NCBI GenBank assembly: GCA_958430865.1
Contig: CAUDNR010000369.1
Span: 13,266 to 32,729, forward strand
DNA length: 19,464 nucleotides
DNA from: Entrophospora sp. SA101
Lineage: Eukaryota; Glomeromycota; Glomeromycetes; Entrophosporales; Entrophosporaceae
Reading direction: 5' to 3'
The first letter of the stretch is position 1. Every line of letters starts with the position of its first letter. Shown in pieces: positions 1 through 8,488 of this stretch. The notes beneath the pieces were generated by a model that saw only the letters and a program-made list of their open reading frames with translations, was not told the origin of the DNA and made no database searches. The position numbers and the translations under genes are program-made.

Positions 1-72
1 CAAAAAAAAAAAAAAAAAAAAAAAGAATTTGAAGAGTATAAAAAGTTAGAATGGGAGCTCGAGTTGAAGTGA
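1..72 (+). CDS. Possible 3' end of an unrecognised gene (partial)
   Basis: A frame open from the first base reads through a 23-base A run (lysines) into a short charged stretch, EFEEYKKLEWELELK, and stops at TGA 70-72. The Glu/Lys-rich, helix-forming composition looks like the C-terminus of a eukaryotic protein. Only about 23 residues are visible, no domain can be recognised, and an A run can give a lysine frame by chance. The window edge removes everything upstream. It could equally be non-coding DNA next to a homopolymer or an assembly edge. Confidence 0.22.
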   Translation, partial: QKKKKKKKEFEEYKKLEWELELK

Positions 73-942
73 TATCTAGCTTTTTTGATGTTGACATACA
101 TCATAATCAGAATTATTTATTATATTTTTTATATGCATAGTAAATTTGTTATCAATCAATCAGGGAAATTGGGATTATATAAATCATTATTAGTAGCAAA
201 CCGCCAGGCTTCCCATTCACTTGACATCTCGTCATTTGTGGCCTTCGCAATTCTGCTCTGGCAGTAGGATTTCTAGTAGATATATATATATATATAGTCA
301 AAGCAGAATAATAGTAATTATTGGTATTTGTTTTTCATCACGTGTATTGGTGAGAAATTTATTCAAAGACGAGCGAGGAGATAAATTTTAATCCAGTTTC
401 TAAACATGTAAGTAAACTGATAAACTACTACTGCTTAAAATGCTTTGTGCATTATTTTCAAATTATATGTTTTTCGCTGTTATTATTAATTTGGAAATTG
501 AAGCAAAAGAAAAGGTCACATTTAATACTGAGTCATTAATATTTCCCTTTAACGATAGATATTAATACATATTAATAATTTCAAGAATTTAATCTAGAAT
601 CCTTGGTTGTCCAAATGAATTTCTTAATTTAGCTGATTATTTAATTTTCTGTTACACGCCATTTAGGCCATTTAGGTTATAAGTTGTCCCAGACCAAATT
701 TACTTCTTTCTCTTTCACACTGCATTATTACTATAACTATAATTATTATTATAAATGATTTTTAATAGTACATACAGGATTTAAATACAAAAAAGGGAGC
801 TCAATAATATTATATAGAGAGCCACTTTTGCATGAATTTTTTATACATTTTCTACTTGATGATTAATGTTTAGCTCATAATCCTCTCTCGAATTTGTATT
901 TTCTGTATTTTCTTTTGTGAATTTTTCTTTCCTCTTTTCAAG
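73..942. other. AT-rich stretch without an identifiable gene, upstream of the MOSC exons
   Basis: Any N-terminal exons of the MOSC gene should lie here, but none of the usual landmarks (a 'P.KSC' or 'DR.W' type motif) appears in the three forward frames. It holds a short (AT)n run at about 279-295, an isolated strong donor-like GTAAGT at 408-413, and a GC-richer patch at about 190-265. On the minus strand that patch keeps a 39-codon open frame (about 276-158, including NDEMSSEWEAWRFATNN) that looks like a relic of coding sequence. A pyrimidine-rich tract at 921-940 leads into the acceptor of the first MOSC exon. Confidence 0.5.
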
Positions 943-2161
943 AAAACATTGGCAATTTTTGTATATAATGTTGTTTGCAATGATAATGTTGCTGCATATG
1001 ATTGCGGAGAAGAAGCAAATCTTTGGATTAATGGCTTTTTAGTTAGCGAAGGTGTTGATGGTATAAAAGCCAAAATTTGTTTTAAAGACCCTGATGAAAT
1101 TAGAACTATTAGGAGAAATCTTCCGCCAAAAGATGAATTTGTAAAAATTTATCATAATCTTGAGGTAATCAATCATTTATCCTGATGCTTTTCTGACTTT
1201 ATCAATGCGCAATTATGGTAATTCATTATATTAAAACACACGCACAAACAAATAAATAAATAAACAAATAAACAAATAAACAAACAAACAAACATAAATT
1301 ATTTCCTAATAATGATTAATTGATTAATCCATTTAATTATTTTAATTATTTATTAACAGGTTTCTTTTTCAGATGCAACTCCGTTTCTGATCATTACACA
1401 AGAATCATTGTCAGATCTTAATAGTCGCTTGGTGAACCCTGTTGAAACAAGAAATTTCAGACCAAACATTGTTGTAAAAGGGAGTCAAAAGGCTTATGAA
1501 GAAGATACTTGGAAGAAGATATTGATTGGAGGGCATTTATTTTTTATTATTAGCAGATGTACCCGTTGTACGAGTGTGTATAATATATATTACTTGATTT
1601 ATCTTGATTGTTTATAATGTTAATACCAAACAATATATATTACTTGATTTATCTTGATTGTTTATAATGTTAATATACCAAACAATATATATATATGTAC
1701 TTATTTATTAATTCATTTATCTATTTATATATAATGATAGTTCCTAATGTAAATTTCGATACAGGGGAACGTAATGCTTTAGAACCGTTGAAAACTTTAC
1801 AATCGTATAGAAGAGTCGATAAAGGTGCAAAATATCATGCTTGTTTTGGTAGGCAATTAATATAATAAATTAATAATATAAATGGGGAAAAGTTTTTTTT
1901 TAAAATATTCAATAATTTATAGGAATGAACGCAATTCATAGTGAAACAGGTAAAAAAATAGATTTAGCAAATATAATGTATAAATTAATAATATTAATTA
2001 TCATTAATAATATTTTAAAATTTTTTGATTTTATTTTAAATATTTTTTTTTTTTCTAAAAATTAATTTATTATTATTCTTTCTAATTTAGATATAATCAT
2101 CAAAGTTGGAGATTTGGTTGAAGTCGTCGAAACCGGAGAACACCAGCGAGAAAAACAATAG
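943..2161 (+). CDS. MOSC-domain (mARC-like) molybdenum cofactor protein, 5' part missing
   Basis: Five exons, 943-1164, 1360-1573, 1741-1848, 1923-1949 and 2091-2161, join in frame to 213 codons plus a TAG stop, with GT..AG introns of 195, 167, 74 and 141 bp. The product matches the C-terminal two thirds of eukaryotic mARC/MOSC proteins, which bind molybdenum cofactor through a conserved Cys and reduce N-hydroxylated compounds, typically at the outer mitochondrial membrane. In order I see YDCGEEANLW (end of MOSC_N), VSFSDATPFLIITQESL, NFRPNIVV, EDTWKKI, the Cys motif RCTRCTIPNVNFDTG, EPLKTLQSYRR, YHACFGMNA and VGDLVEVV. The predicted Mo-ligand cysteine is present. The first exon contains no ATG, and a TAG at 871-873 closes its frame, so it must be internal. 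No MOSC_N barrel exons, start codon or membrane anchor are visible upstream. The gene is therefore either 5'-truncated or has a front half I cannot recognise. It converges on the kinase gene. Confidence 0.8.
1245..1293. repeat. AAAC/AAAT tetranucleotide microsatellite in MOSC intron
   Basis: An interrupted run of about twelve AAAC and AAAT units lies inside the first visible MOSC intron (1165-1359), well clear of both splice sites. It is simple sequence and probably length-variable between strains. Confidence 0.85.
1581..1682. repeat. Tandem duplication of about 50 bp inside a MOSC intron
   Basis: The segment containing TATTACTTGATTTATCTTGA occurs twice in direct orientation, about 50 bp apart (1581-1630 and 1631-1682). 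The copies differ by one or two bases plus a 2-bp TA insertion in the second. The whole duplication falls within the intron 1574-1740 and does not touch the reading frame. The near identity points to a recent local duplication. Confidence 0.9.
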
Positions 2162-2383
2162 CGATTAAATAATTACATTATGATAATATAATAACAATAA
2201 CGTTTATAAATCTATTATTATTACTATTATTATTATTTATTATTTATTATTTATTAATATTCTCTTTCTAATCTATCATTTTTATTAATTGGTGTTTTTT
2301 TTCAAACAATAAATTTAAACTTTCCTAAATAAAGAAAATAAAAATTAAAAATTAATTTAGAAAAAAAATTCACGATTAATCAA
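2162..2383. terminator. Tail-to-tail spacer with poly(A) signals for both neighbours
   Basis: This 222-bp spacer separates the stop codons of the convergent MOSC and kinase genes. Forward AATAAA hexamers sit at 2308-2313 and 2328-2333 and could serve the MOSC transcript. The minus-strand hexamer at 2286-2281 could serve the kinase transcript. The forward signals lie beyond the reverse one, so the two 3' UTRs should overlap. An (ATT)n-like stretch occupies about 2210-2260. AATAAA is expected often by chance at this base composition, so the individual sites are tentative. Confidence 0.45.
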
Positions 2384-3799
2384 TTATATTTCGGTATCAC
2401 TAGTATATGATGTTAAACTAAATAATGATATCTTGATATTGTTTTTAATATTGTTGTGTAATTTATCTAAGCTATGATTACTGTTTGCTAGTGTTGATAA
2501 AGATGAAAACGAACCAGTCGAGACAGAACATCGATCATAATCATCATCACAGTCGTCGTCATCAAAATCGTGTTCATTATCATCGTTGTTGTAATCATCA
2601 TTGTTATAGTAATAATCATTGTCGTTGTAGTTATTGGCATTGTCATTAGGTTCAGATGATGTAATAAATGAAGATTTCTTTGATATTTGTCTAAATGAAT
2701 AGCAAGAATAAGCAGTATCTGATGAATTTGAAGATATTGGTAATGTCATATTATCACTATCATTGCCGTTATCTTCTTCCTCCTCGTTATAATAACCATC
2801 ATCACTACTAGATCTCACAATATTAAGTTCCTCATCTCCTCCTTTATTATATTCTTCTTCCAGTTCTTCTTCTTCTTCATCTTCAAACTCTTGAATTGCT
2901 TTATTGATCTCATCATCATGATATTTATTATTGGTAACAGTAAAACTGGTACAATTTAGTATTCGATCACGAAGTTCACACAGTGAAATTCGGTTTTTTG
3001 GATCCAAAGCAAAAATGTCCAGTAAAATGCTGTTGAGCTCGTCGGTAATCGGGAATATTTTCTTGAGGAAATCTTTATTTTTAATAAAAGCAGCAAATGT
3101 TTCGTCGTGTATACTAGCTTGTTTCCATGGATTGCGACCACATGTCAAATTAATTAGAATGATTCCTAGTGACCAAACATCATTTGGTGCGGTTTCATAA
3201 ATTTGTAATTTCTTATAAAATCCACCTTGACACTCTGGACTCATGTAAAATGTAGAACCACATCCGAAATCATTCGAACAAAGTTCGGTGGTAGCCAAAC
3301 CAAAATCTGCCAACTTGATAGTTTTTCCTTGATCAAACACGAGTATATTTTCCGGTTTAAGATCTCTATGATAAATACCATGACGATGACTGAATAGCAC
3401 GGCATCAAGTATTTGAATGAAAACTGACTTTATCAAATAATCATTTCCTATGTAACCGCCTTTCTCTGTTATTATCGAGAACAAATCGCCTTCATTACAA
3501 TATTCAAGTATAATGTCAATCATTTCATCAGACTCGATCACTTTTTCCAATCTAATAATATTAGGATGTCCAGATAATTTTGCGTGCAAATTGATTTCGG
3601 TATATTGAAATTTTTGTTGTCTTGCATCAAGATTTGCTTTAATTATGCATTTGACTGCGTAAGATTTTCCGGTTGTAACATGTTTTGCAGCGTAAACAAT
3701 TCCATAAGCACCTATGCCAAGAATATCCGTTATTTCTAATTGACCATCATCAATAAACTGATTGATACGTTCGCATGGGTTATAATGATCTTCTATCAT
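2384..3799 (-). CDS. Ran1/Sks1/Vhs1-type serine/threonine protein kinase with acidic C-terminal tail
   Basis: A single uninterrupted frame of 471 residues begins at ATG 3799-3797. The kinase domain spans about residues 20-282 and looks catalytically complete: glycine loop GIGAYGIVY (28-36), ATP-anchoring Lys50 in AVK, Glu68 of helix C, HRDLKPEN (144-151) with catalytic Asp146, DFG (165-167), the APE-equivalent SPE (187-189) and DVWSLG (207-212). The phrases SHRHGIYHRDLKPENIL and GSTFYMSPEC are typical of the fungal Ran1/Pat1, Sks1 and Vhs1 group, which controls nutrient-dependent choices such as meiosis or glucose adaptation. This copy's substrate cannot be inferred. After the kinase domain comes a low-complexity tail of about 190 residues, with a Glu-rich block (305-317), an Asn/Asp/Tyr block (384-422) and Ser/Thr-rich segments, probably disordered and phosphorylated. 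It has no intron, unlike both other genes in the window. No transmembrane segment or signal peptide is visible. Confidence 0.93.
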   Translation of the reverse strand: MIEDHYNPCERINQFIDDGQLEITDILGIGAYGIVYAAKHVTTGKSYAVKCIIKANLDARQQKFQYTEINLHAKLSGHPNIIRLEKVIESDEMIDIILEYCNEGDLFSIITEKGGYIGNDYLIKSVFIQILDAVLFSHRHGIYHRDLKPENILVFDQGKTIKLADFGLATTELCSNDFGCGSTFYMSPECQGGFYKKLQIYETAPNDVWSLGIILINLTCGRNPWKQASIHDETFAAFIKNKDFLKKIFPITDELNSILLDIFALDPKNRISLCELRDRILNCTSFTVTNNKYHDDEINKAIQEFEDEEEEELEEEYNKGGDEELNIVRSSSDDGYYNEEEEDNGNDSDNMTLPISSNSSDTAYSCYSFRQISKKSSFITSSEPNDNANNYNDNDYYYNNDDYNNDDNEHDFDDDDCDDDYDRCSVSTGSFSSLSTLANSNHSLDKLHNNIKNNIKISLFSLTSYTSDTEI

Positions 3800-5411
3800 G
3801 GTGATGAATTTGGTTGTGGATGGAAATTTAGTTTTTTAAAGAAATTAGAAAATGATATGGAGTTTTTGAGGTTGAGGTTTGTTTTAAATATTATTTGGTT
3901 TGTGAGTTTTAGGTTTGTTTGAATAAAAATAAATTAAAAGGAAGAGAGAGATTATTTTATAATGAATTTTTAATTATAGTCATAATTAGTTTGATTTTTT
4001 TATATTAGTTTTTTTTTTTTTTATAGAAATTTAATTATTAATAAGTATTAATATTATATATATTAATAATATAAATTGTTTTAATATATTATATGTACAA
4101 TTATATTACAAAATTAATTTTCAAAAGGAAAATACTTTCGTTATTTTATTTTTAATTATTTTTTTGAAAAATAATAATAATAAAAATAAAAAACGAAATA
4201 TTACGTTAAAATATTAATTTTTTTATTTGAAAAAATAAATTGAAAGGGAATAAATTTTTATTATTTATATATTAATGTTAAAATGTGGGGGGGATGAAAT
4301 GGTACTTTTTTTTTATTTTTATTTTTCAAAAATAAAAAAAAAAAAAAACAAATTTCTTCTTATTTATTTATAATATTAGAATTATTATTTATATATATAG
4401 ACAATATTTTTTTTATGTGAAAAAAAAACGATTAATGAAAAAAAAGTTGTGATTTTGTGGAAAAAAATCATTTATATTTAAAAAAAAATTTCCTTACAAA
4501 ACAATCAAACAAATAATAAGTATTTATTTTATAAAATAGAGATAGTAAAATATATTTGGAACTATACATCATATAGAAAAGATAATTAATATATAAATAG
4601 CAATTATTTTGATTGCACCATATATTATTTATAAGTGATAAAGTTAAGGGAACAATAGAATCAGGTTTTGATTCTAAAATGATTTACAAGAGAAAAAAGA
4701 ATTTTTTTAGTGTATTTTTTTTTGCGTATTTTTTTTGTGCGAGAGTAAAAATGTAATCTCAAACTTTTCTTAGCGCACAGTGACTTTTCTACAATGAATA
4801 AATATAAACAAACAAAGATTTCTCTTTTTTTAACTATATAAGGAGATTAAGCATAATAGTAGGGGGAGAGTTTTATATGAAAAGATGATGGTATTATTTT
4901 TTTTTGATGATGTTGTTGATAAAACATCAACATCTAAACAAACATCATCATAACTTCGTCATTTTAAAAACGCCACTTTAAATATCAAATTGAACCAATA
5001 AATTCTGTCAAATTTTTTTTATTCACTCAATAATTAATAATTCCTACCAAATAGTAATTATTAATTCCGACATAATTACATTCATATAATAATTTAGGCT
5101 TGTTAATTTATCGTTTGATACATGTGGTAATCTAGAATTTTCTTTGCTAACATAATTATAATCATGATTGGCAGCAATGAAAGTAATAAACCGGTGTAAC
5201 CAATATAAATTTCTCTAACAATTTAATAGTTCACATGTATTAGAAAAATCAGTTGATTTAAAATCTCATACATAATAATAAAAGAAACTGTCTTTCTTTC
5301 GGAACCAATAATACAAATGAATTTTAGTATTGCTTAATTCAACAATTATATTCGTTAACAATGAATTAAATTATAATTGAATAAATGACAAATGGTAATT
5401 TTTTTTTCTAA
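3800..5411. other. Very AT-rich spacer upstream of the kinase, no gene seen
   Basis: This holds the presumed promoter and 5' UTR of the leftward kinase gene, but no defined element can be assigned. It is dominated by A/T homopolymers and (AT)-rich runs, especially 3960-4500. A small imperfect hairpin lies at about 4903-4930 (GATGTTG against CAACATC). No open frame of note and no tRNA-like structure was found on either strand. Confidence 0.5.
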
Positions 5412-5685
5412 GGAAAAAAATCTCCGTCACCCCACGAATTGTCATGCGGACGATCGGCACTTAATGAATGTTTTCTTCAACCCATACATATCCGTTCAAT
5501 ATTGTTTAACACCATTGTGCCAGGTCCCCGGATTATAATAATTGAGGTGGTTGATGAACGCCGCGACGATGCTGTCGATGAATTAGTCCGTTTATATCAG
5601 TGACGTCCCCAATCGTCCAATAAGATTTTGGGTATTACCTCATAATTCGGGTCCTGGTTGTAGCGCAGCCAGATTTTTATCATAA
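5412..5685 (+). pseudogene. GC-richer island with coding-like but broken frame, function unknown
   Basis: Base composition rises sharply against the surrounding AT-rich DNA. One frame is open without an ATG from 5412 to TGA 5601-5603 and includes PGPRIIIIEVVDERRDDAV and DELVRLYQ. A second forward frame continues from about 5605 to TAA 5683-5685 with VPNRPIRFWVLPHNSGPGCS. The two frames could be one decayed protein with a frameshift near 5600. I do not recognise the protein. The antisense strand also stays partly open here, so the strand is uncertain. Confidence 0.3.
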
Positions 5686-5844
5686 CTTTCTAGCAAAAAT
5701 TACAAGAATTTAAAAATTTCACTATTTTTGTAAAACTTTGAGTATATATAGTAAAATAAATTTCTATGTACTAATTTCATTGGTAAACACTTTCACGTGA
5801 TATCTTCACTAAATTTTATTGTGTCACAATGATTTTCTTAAATA

Positions 5845-6743
5845 CTCAAGTGCACCCCCTCTAAGTGCACGCTTTCATTCCCCATCTATATAAAACTCAC
5901 TTTCTAAGTGCACTCCCGTGACTTTCACGTGATAGTTGTCCAATAAAAATCGTGCGACGTTATTAAATTAAAATACTTTTTCTTTAAAGAATTGATTTTT
6001 GATAAAGAATTAAATTTTATACTTAGTAAATAATAATAAAAAATATAAAGAATTAAATTTATTATTAGTAAAAGGTAAAGAATTAATATTTTGCAAGAGG
6101 CGGATAGAGAATTGTTCATTTTTATTAAGTGACAGGGAAATAAAAAATTCTTTCTTTTTAATAGATAAAAAACAAAAGTACAAGAATGCAGACAAAGAAG
6201 CTTAAATAGTTGAAATTATTATAAATAAGACATGAATCAAGAATTTTATTTAATAACTAAACACTTGTAACCAACTTTAAAAATAAACTTCTATTATAAA
6301 TTAACCTTATCATTAATAAATTAAAAATAATATATACTCTTACATACCCAATCATCTAATTTTTGCACTCACACTCATCTCATTAAATATTTTATTCTTT
6401 TATTGCTTCTAAATAAAATGTCTCCAAAAAGAGGAACTTTATCTAATTCTCAAAAATATGAATTTTGTTTATTCCAGTCAACAAATAAAACGGTCAATTC
6501 TCTTGATAGATATATTAGTTTGAAAACAATAAATACAATGAGGCAAACTACAATAGAATCTTAATCAATAATTATATAAAAATTTTTTTTAGTGATAATA
6601 ATGTTATAATTAATTAATAAATTTTTATTCTTTATTGGAGCCACGTGCAACCAATGAAATGTTTTGTTTCTCTAAGTGCACACCCCCTCTAAGTGCACGT
6701 TATCACTCATTCCCAAGGGGCTGCACTTATAGGGGGTTGACTG
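5845..6743 (+). mobile_element. Pogo/Tigger-like (Tc1/mariner superfamily) DNA transposon, internally deleted
   Basis: The right end reads ...GGGGGTTGACTG followed by TA. Its reverse complement, CAGTCAACCCCCTATAAG, aligns with the left end TCAAGTGCACCCCCTCTAAG, which is itself preceded by TA (5843-5844). CAGT..ACTG ends and a TA target are the hallmarks of Tc1/mariner/pogo elements. The left end has drifted or lost a few bases. Subterminal copies of CTAAGTGCAC occur at both ends (about 5861, 5905, 6674, 6692), and a CACGTG..TCCAATAAA pair lies inverted inside them. The element is about 0.9 kb and keeps only a fragment of transposase, so it would be non-autonomous. Boundaries are approximate on the left. 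Confidence 0.6.
6418..6564 (+). pseudogene. Truncated pogo/CENP-B-like transposase N-terminus
   Basis: ATG 6418 opens a 48-codon frame ending at TAA 6562-6564, inside the pogo-like element. The beginning, MSPKRGTLSNSQKYEFCLF, has the look of the N-terminal helix-turn-helix of CENP-B/Tigger/pogo transposases, which binds the transposon ends. The rest of the DNA-binding region and the whole DDE catalytic domain, normally several hundred residues, are missing. This is therefore a remnant after internal deletion and not a working transposase. Assignment rests on one short motif plus the TIR and TA context. Confidence 0.5.
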
Positions 6744-6759
6744 TACATGTGATAGTGGA

Positions 6760-6810
6760 AAAATCAGAATGGTTGCCGAATTTAAAATAGTAACAACCAT
6801 TCTCGATTTT
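6760..6810. repeat. Short perfect-stem inverted repeat next to the pogo-like element
   Basis: AATCAGAATGGTTG on the left pairs with CAACCATTCTCGATT on the right, with a one-base bulge. Arms are about 16 bp around an 18-base loop. It starts about 15 bp outside the right end of the pogo-like element. It may be a piece of another element or a chance hairpin. Confidence 0.6.
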
Positions 6811-7645
6811 TTAGTCCCTGCATTCAATAACTGGTTTATTGTGTGTCTGACTATGAAACATTACAAATTCCAGATGGAAACTTTGGAATACCCAAACACG
6901 ATAAGTAGAAAAGACCGATTATACAATGCGGATACACGCTGGCTTTTCTACCCATGCATGTCGTTCCCCACATTTCGCATAAAGTGCGATTACCCAAACA
7001 CAATATTTTATTAGAATACACAAATAAAAATCCATTCTTGCAAAGTGGGTGAATATCAGAAATATCGAAAGTCATGTAGTTGGCGTGAAATTTTTTACAT
7101 GCGAATTATAGTGTAAACCGGTGACGTTTTTCATTTCTCTACCATTATATTCGGGAATTAGACATTTTTCTTTGAATTATGTAATAATAAAGGCGCGGTG
7201 CGACCTTTTCCATTTTCCATTAATGAGAATTTATGGCAAGGCGGTCACTTTTTTTAAAAAAAAAGTATTTTCGAATCATAGTGTTGGCGGTCACATTCAA
7301 TAGAGTTTTCACGGTCCTCCTCTCATATTACATCTAAAGAAAATCATTGTTATGTAATTCAAAGTATTGTAACACGAAGATTATTAATCATAACTCTAAA
7401 AAAAATCTATGAAAAGAAATTCGAGACAAAATCCAACATATGGATCACATAATATTTCAATTAATAAATGATTATTAGAACATTTTAACGAAAGGATCGA
7501 CATTTAGTCAACTGATGAAATGTAATTTATCGCAAAGAACATATTGACGGAAAGGAAAAAGAGGGAAAAGTTGACGAAAAAAAGATAACCATTTTCACAA
7601 GTAATAATCTGCATTAAATTTTTAATATTTTACATTTTAAGAGAA
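6811..7645. other. Intergenic stretch, no gene supported
   Basis: Short open frames exist on both strands (for example 6769-7014 forward and 7075-6851 reverse), but they overlap each other and match no family I know. The phrase TACCCAAACAC recurs at about 6889 and 6992. GACGAAA/GACGGAAA-type words at 7547-7580 resemble, in inverted orientation, the cluster at 8415-8520, which may mean both belong to one old, degenerate element interrupted by the 386-bp insertion at 7646. Confidence 0.4.
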
Positions 7646-8031
7646 AATTAATTGATGATCCGTCTATGAATCAGAGTGATGTCGATCTTTTTATTATCCC
7701 TTAAACGGTTTTTCGGCTATTACTAAAGAATTTTCTGAAGGGATTACTTCCTAATACGAGAATGATCTTTGAAATTCAGCTGATTGATCTGCGAATAAAA
7801 TTCGTAAAATCTTCCTTAAAGTTGGTCAATTACTTTGTAGATCGTTAAATTGGCCAATAAGAATGCAAGATCGTGATCAAAAAATTATTTCGTGTTACCA
7901 TTAAATACTTTGACCGTTTAAGAGATAATAAATACGGGGTATTAAATGATCTTTATTAAATGATATGATTTTTGCATTCAATTTACAAAAATTATTTATC
8001 TGAGGATTCATAGACGGATCGTCAATTAATT
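7646..8031. mobile_element. 386-bp inverted-repeat (MITE-like) element
   Basis: The left end (7646-7672) and right end (8005-8031) are 27-bp inverted repeats with one mismatch; the shared core is GATCCGTCTATGAATC. A second inner pair, TTATTATCCCTTAAACGGT near 7692 and its near-exact complement near 7911, extends the symmetry. It contains no open frame of note, so it would be non-autonomous. The superfamily cannot be fixed from the ends, and I could not define a target duplication. Confidence 0.75.
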
Positions 8032-8321
8032 ACTCCTTTGTCTAGTCAAATTTGGATGAGCTACGTAAATTACGTTTGCATTTTTTTCTAATTTTTTGAG
8101 AATTATCATCTTCTTATTCATTTGTATTATTTCCATTTCATTACTTGTAAGACTGTTATTAATGTCAATATCATAACATTCTTGTTCTAAATAATTATTT
8201 CTATAACTTCACAATAATCATGAAAATAACTATTTTCTGAATTATGTTCACTTTCAAATTCATCTTCAACAAAGATATCTTTTAATAAATCTTTTGGATC
8301 ATAATTATTATCAGAAAATTC
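8032..8321 (-). pseudogene. Frameshifted relic of an acidic, Asn-rich protein
   Basis: Read leftward from 8321, one frame gives about 44 codons containing DPKDLLKDIFVEDEFESEHN, then stops near 8190. The neighbouring frame then continues without a stop to the edge of the 386-bp element (NNYLEQECYDIDINNS ... KKLEKNANVIYVAHPN). Two long abutting frames on one strand in this AT-rich setting suggest a protein broken by a frameshift and then cut by the insertion at 8031. No start codon and no recognised domain are visible. It could be the acidic linker of a transposase or of a lineage-specific protein. Confidence 0.35.
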
Positions 8322-8433
8322 TTAAATTGATTAGTTTTGATTATTAATAAATTTTAAATTTAAAAGAAAAATATTGTTAAAAAAATTTTTTTTATAATAT
8401 CTCCTTTTCCTACTTTTCGTCACATTTTCCTCT

Positions 8434-8488
8434 TTTCGTCACATTTCGTCAATTGCCACATTTTACCATCTCGCCAAATGTGACGAAA
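8434..8488. repeat. Hairpin of TTTCGTCACATTT repeats
   Basis: TTTCGTCACATTT at 8434-8446 is exactly inverted at 8476-8488 (AAATGTGACGAAA). Further direct copies of TTTCGTCACATTTT lie at about 8415, and TTTCGTCA recurs at about 8511. Clusters of one short word in both orientations are typical of subterminal transposase-binding regions. Confidence 0.65.

Noticed and set aside
2..24. A run at the left edge as a retrotransposed poly(A) tail
   Set aside because: No retroelement sequence or target duplication is visible beside it, and A/T homopolymers are common throughout the window.
85..267. 60-codon forward open frame as a possible N-terminus for the MOSC protein
   Set aside because: Its sequence shows no MOSC_N features and no sensible splice joins it to the exon at 943.
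5640..5680. tRNA-like GC-richer segment (GGTTGTAGCGCAGCC)
   Set aside because: No cloverleaf, anticodon arm or T-loop consensus could be drawn.
6769..7075. Two overlapping open frames of 81 (forward) and 74 (reverse) codons
   Set aside because: They oppose each other, match no family, and the forward one starts within a hairpin repeat; neither can be supported as a gene.
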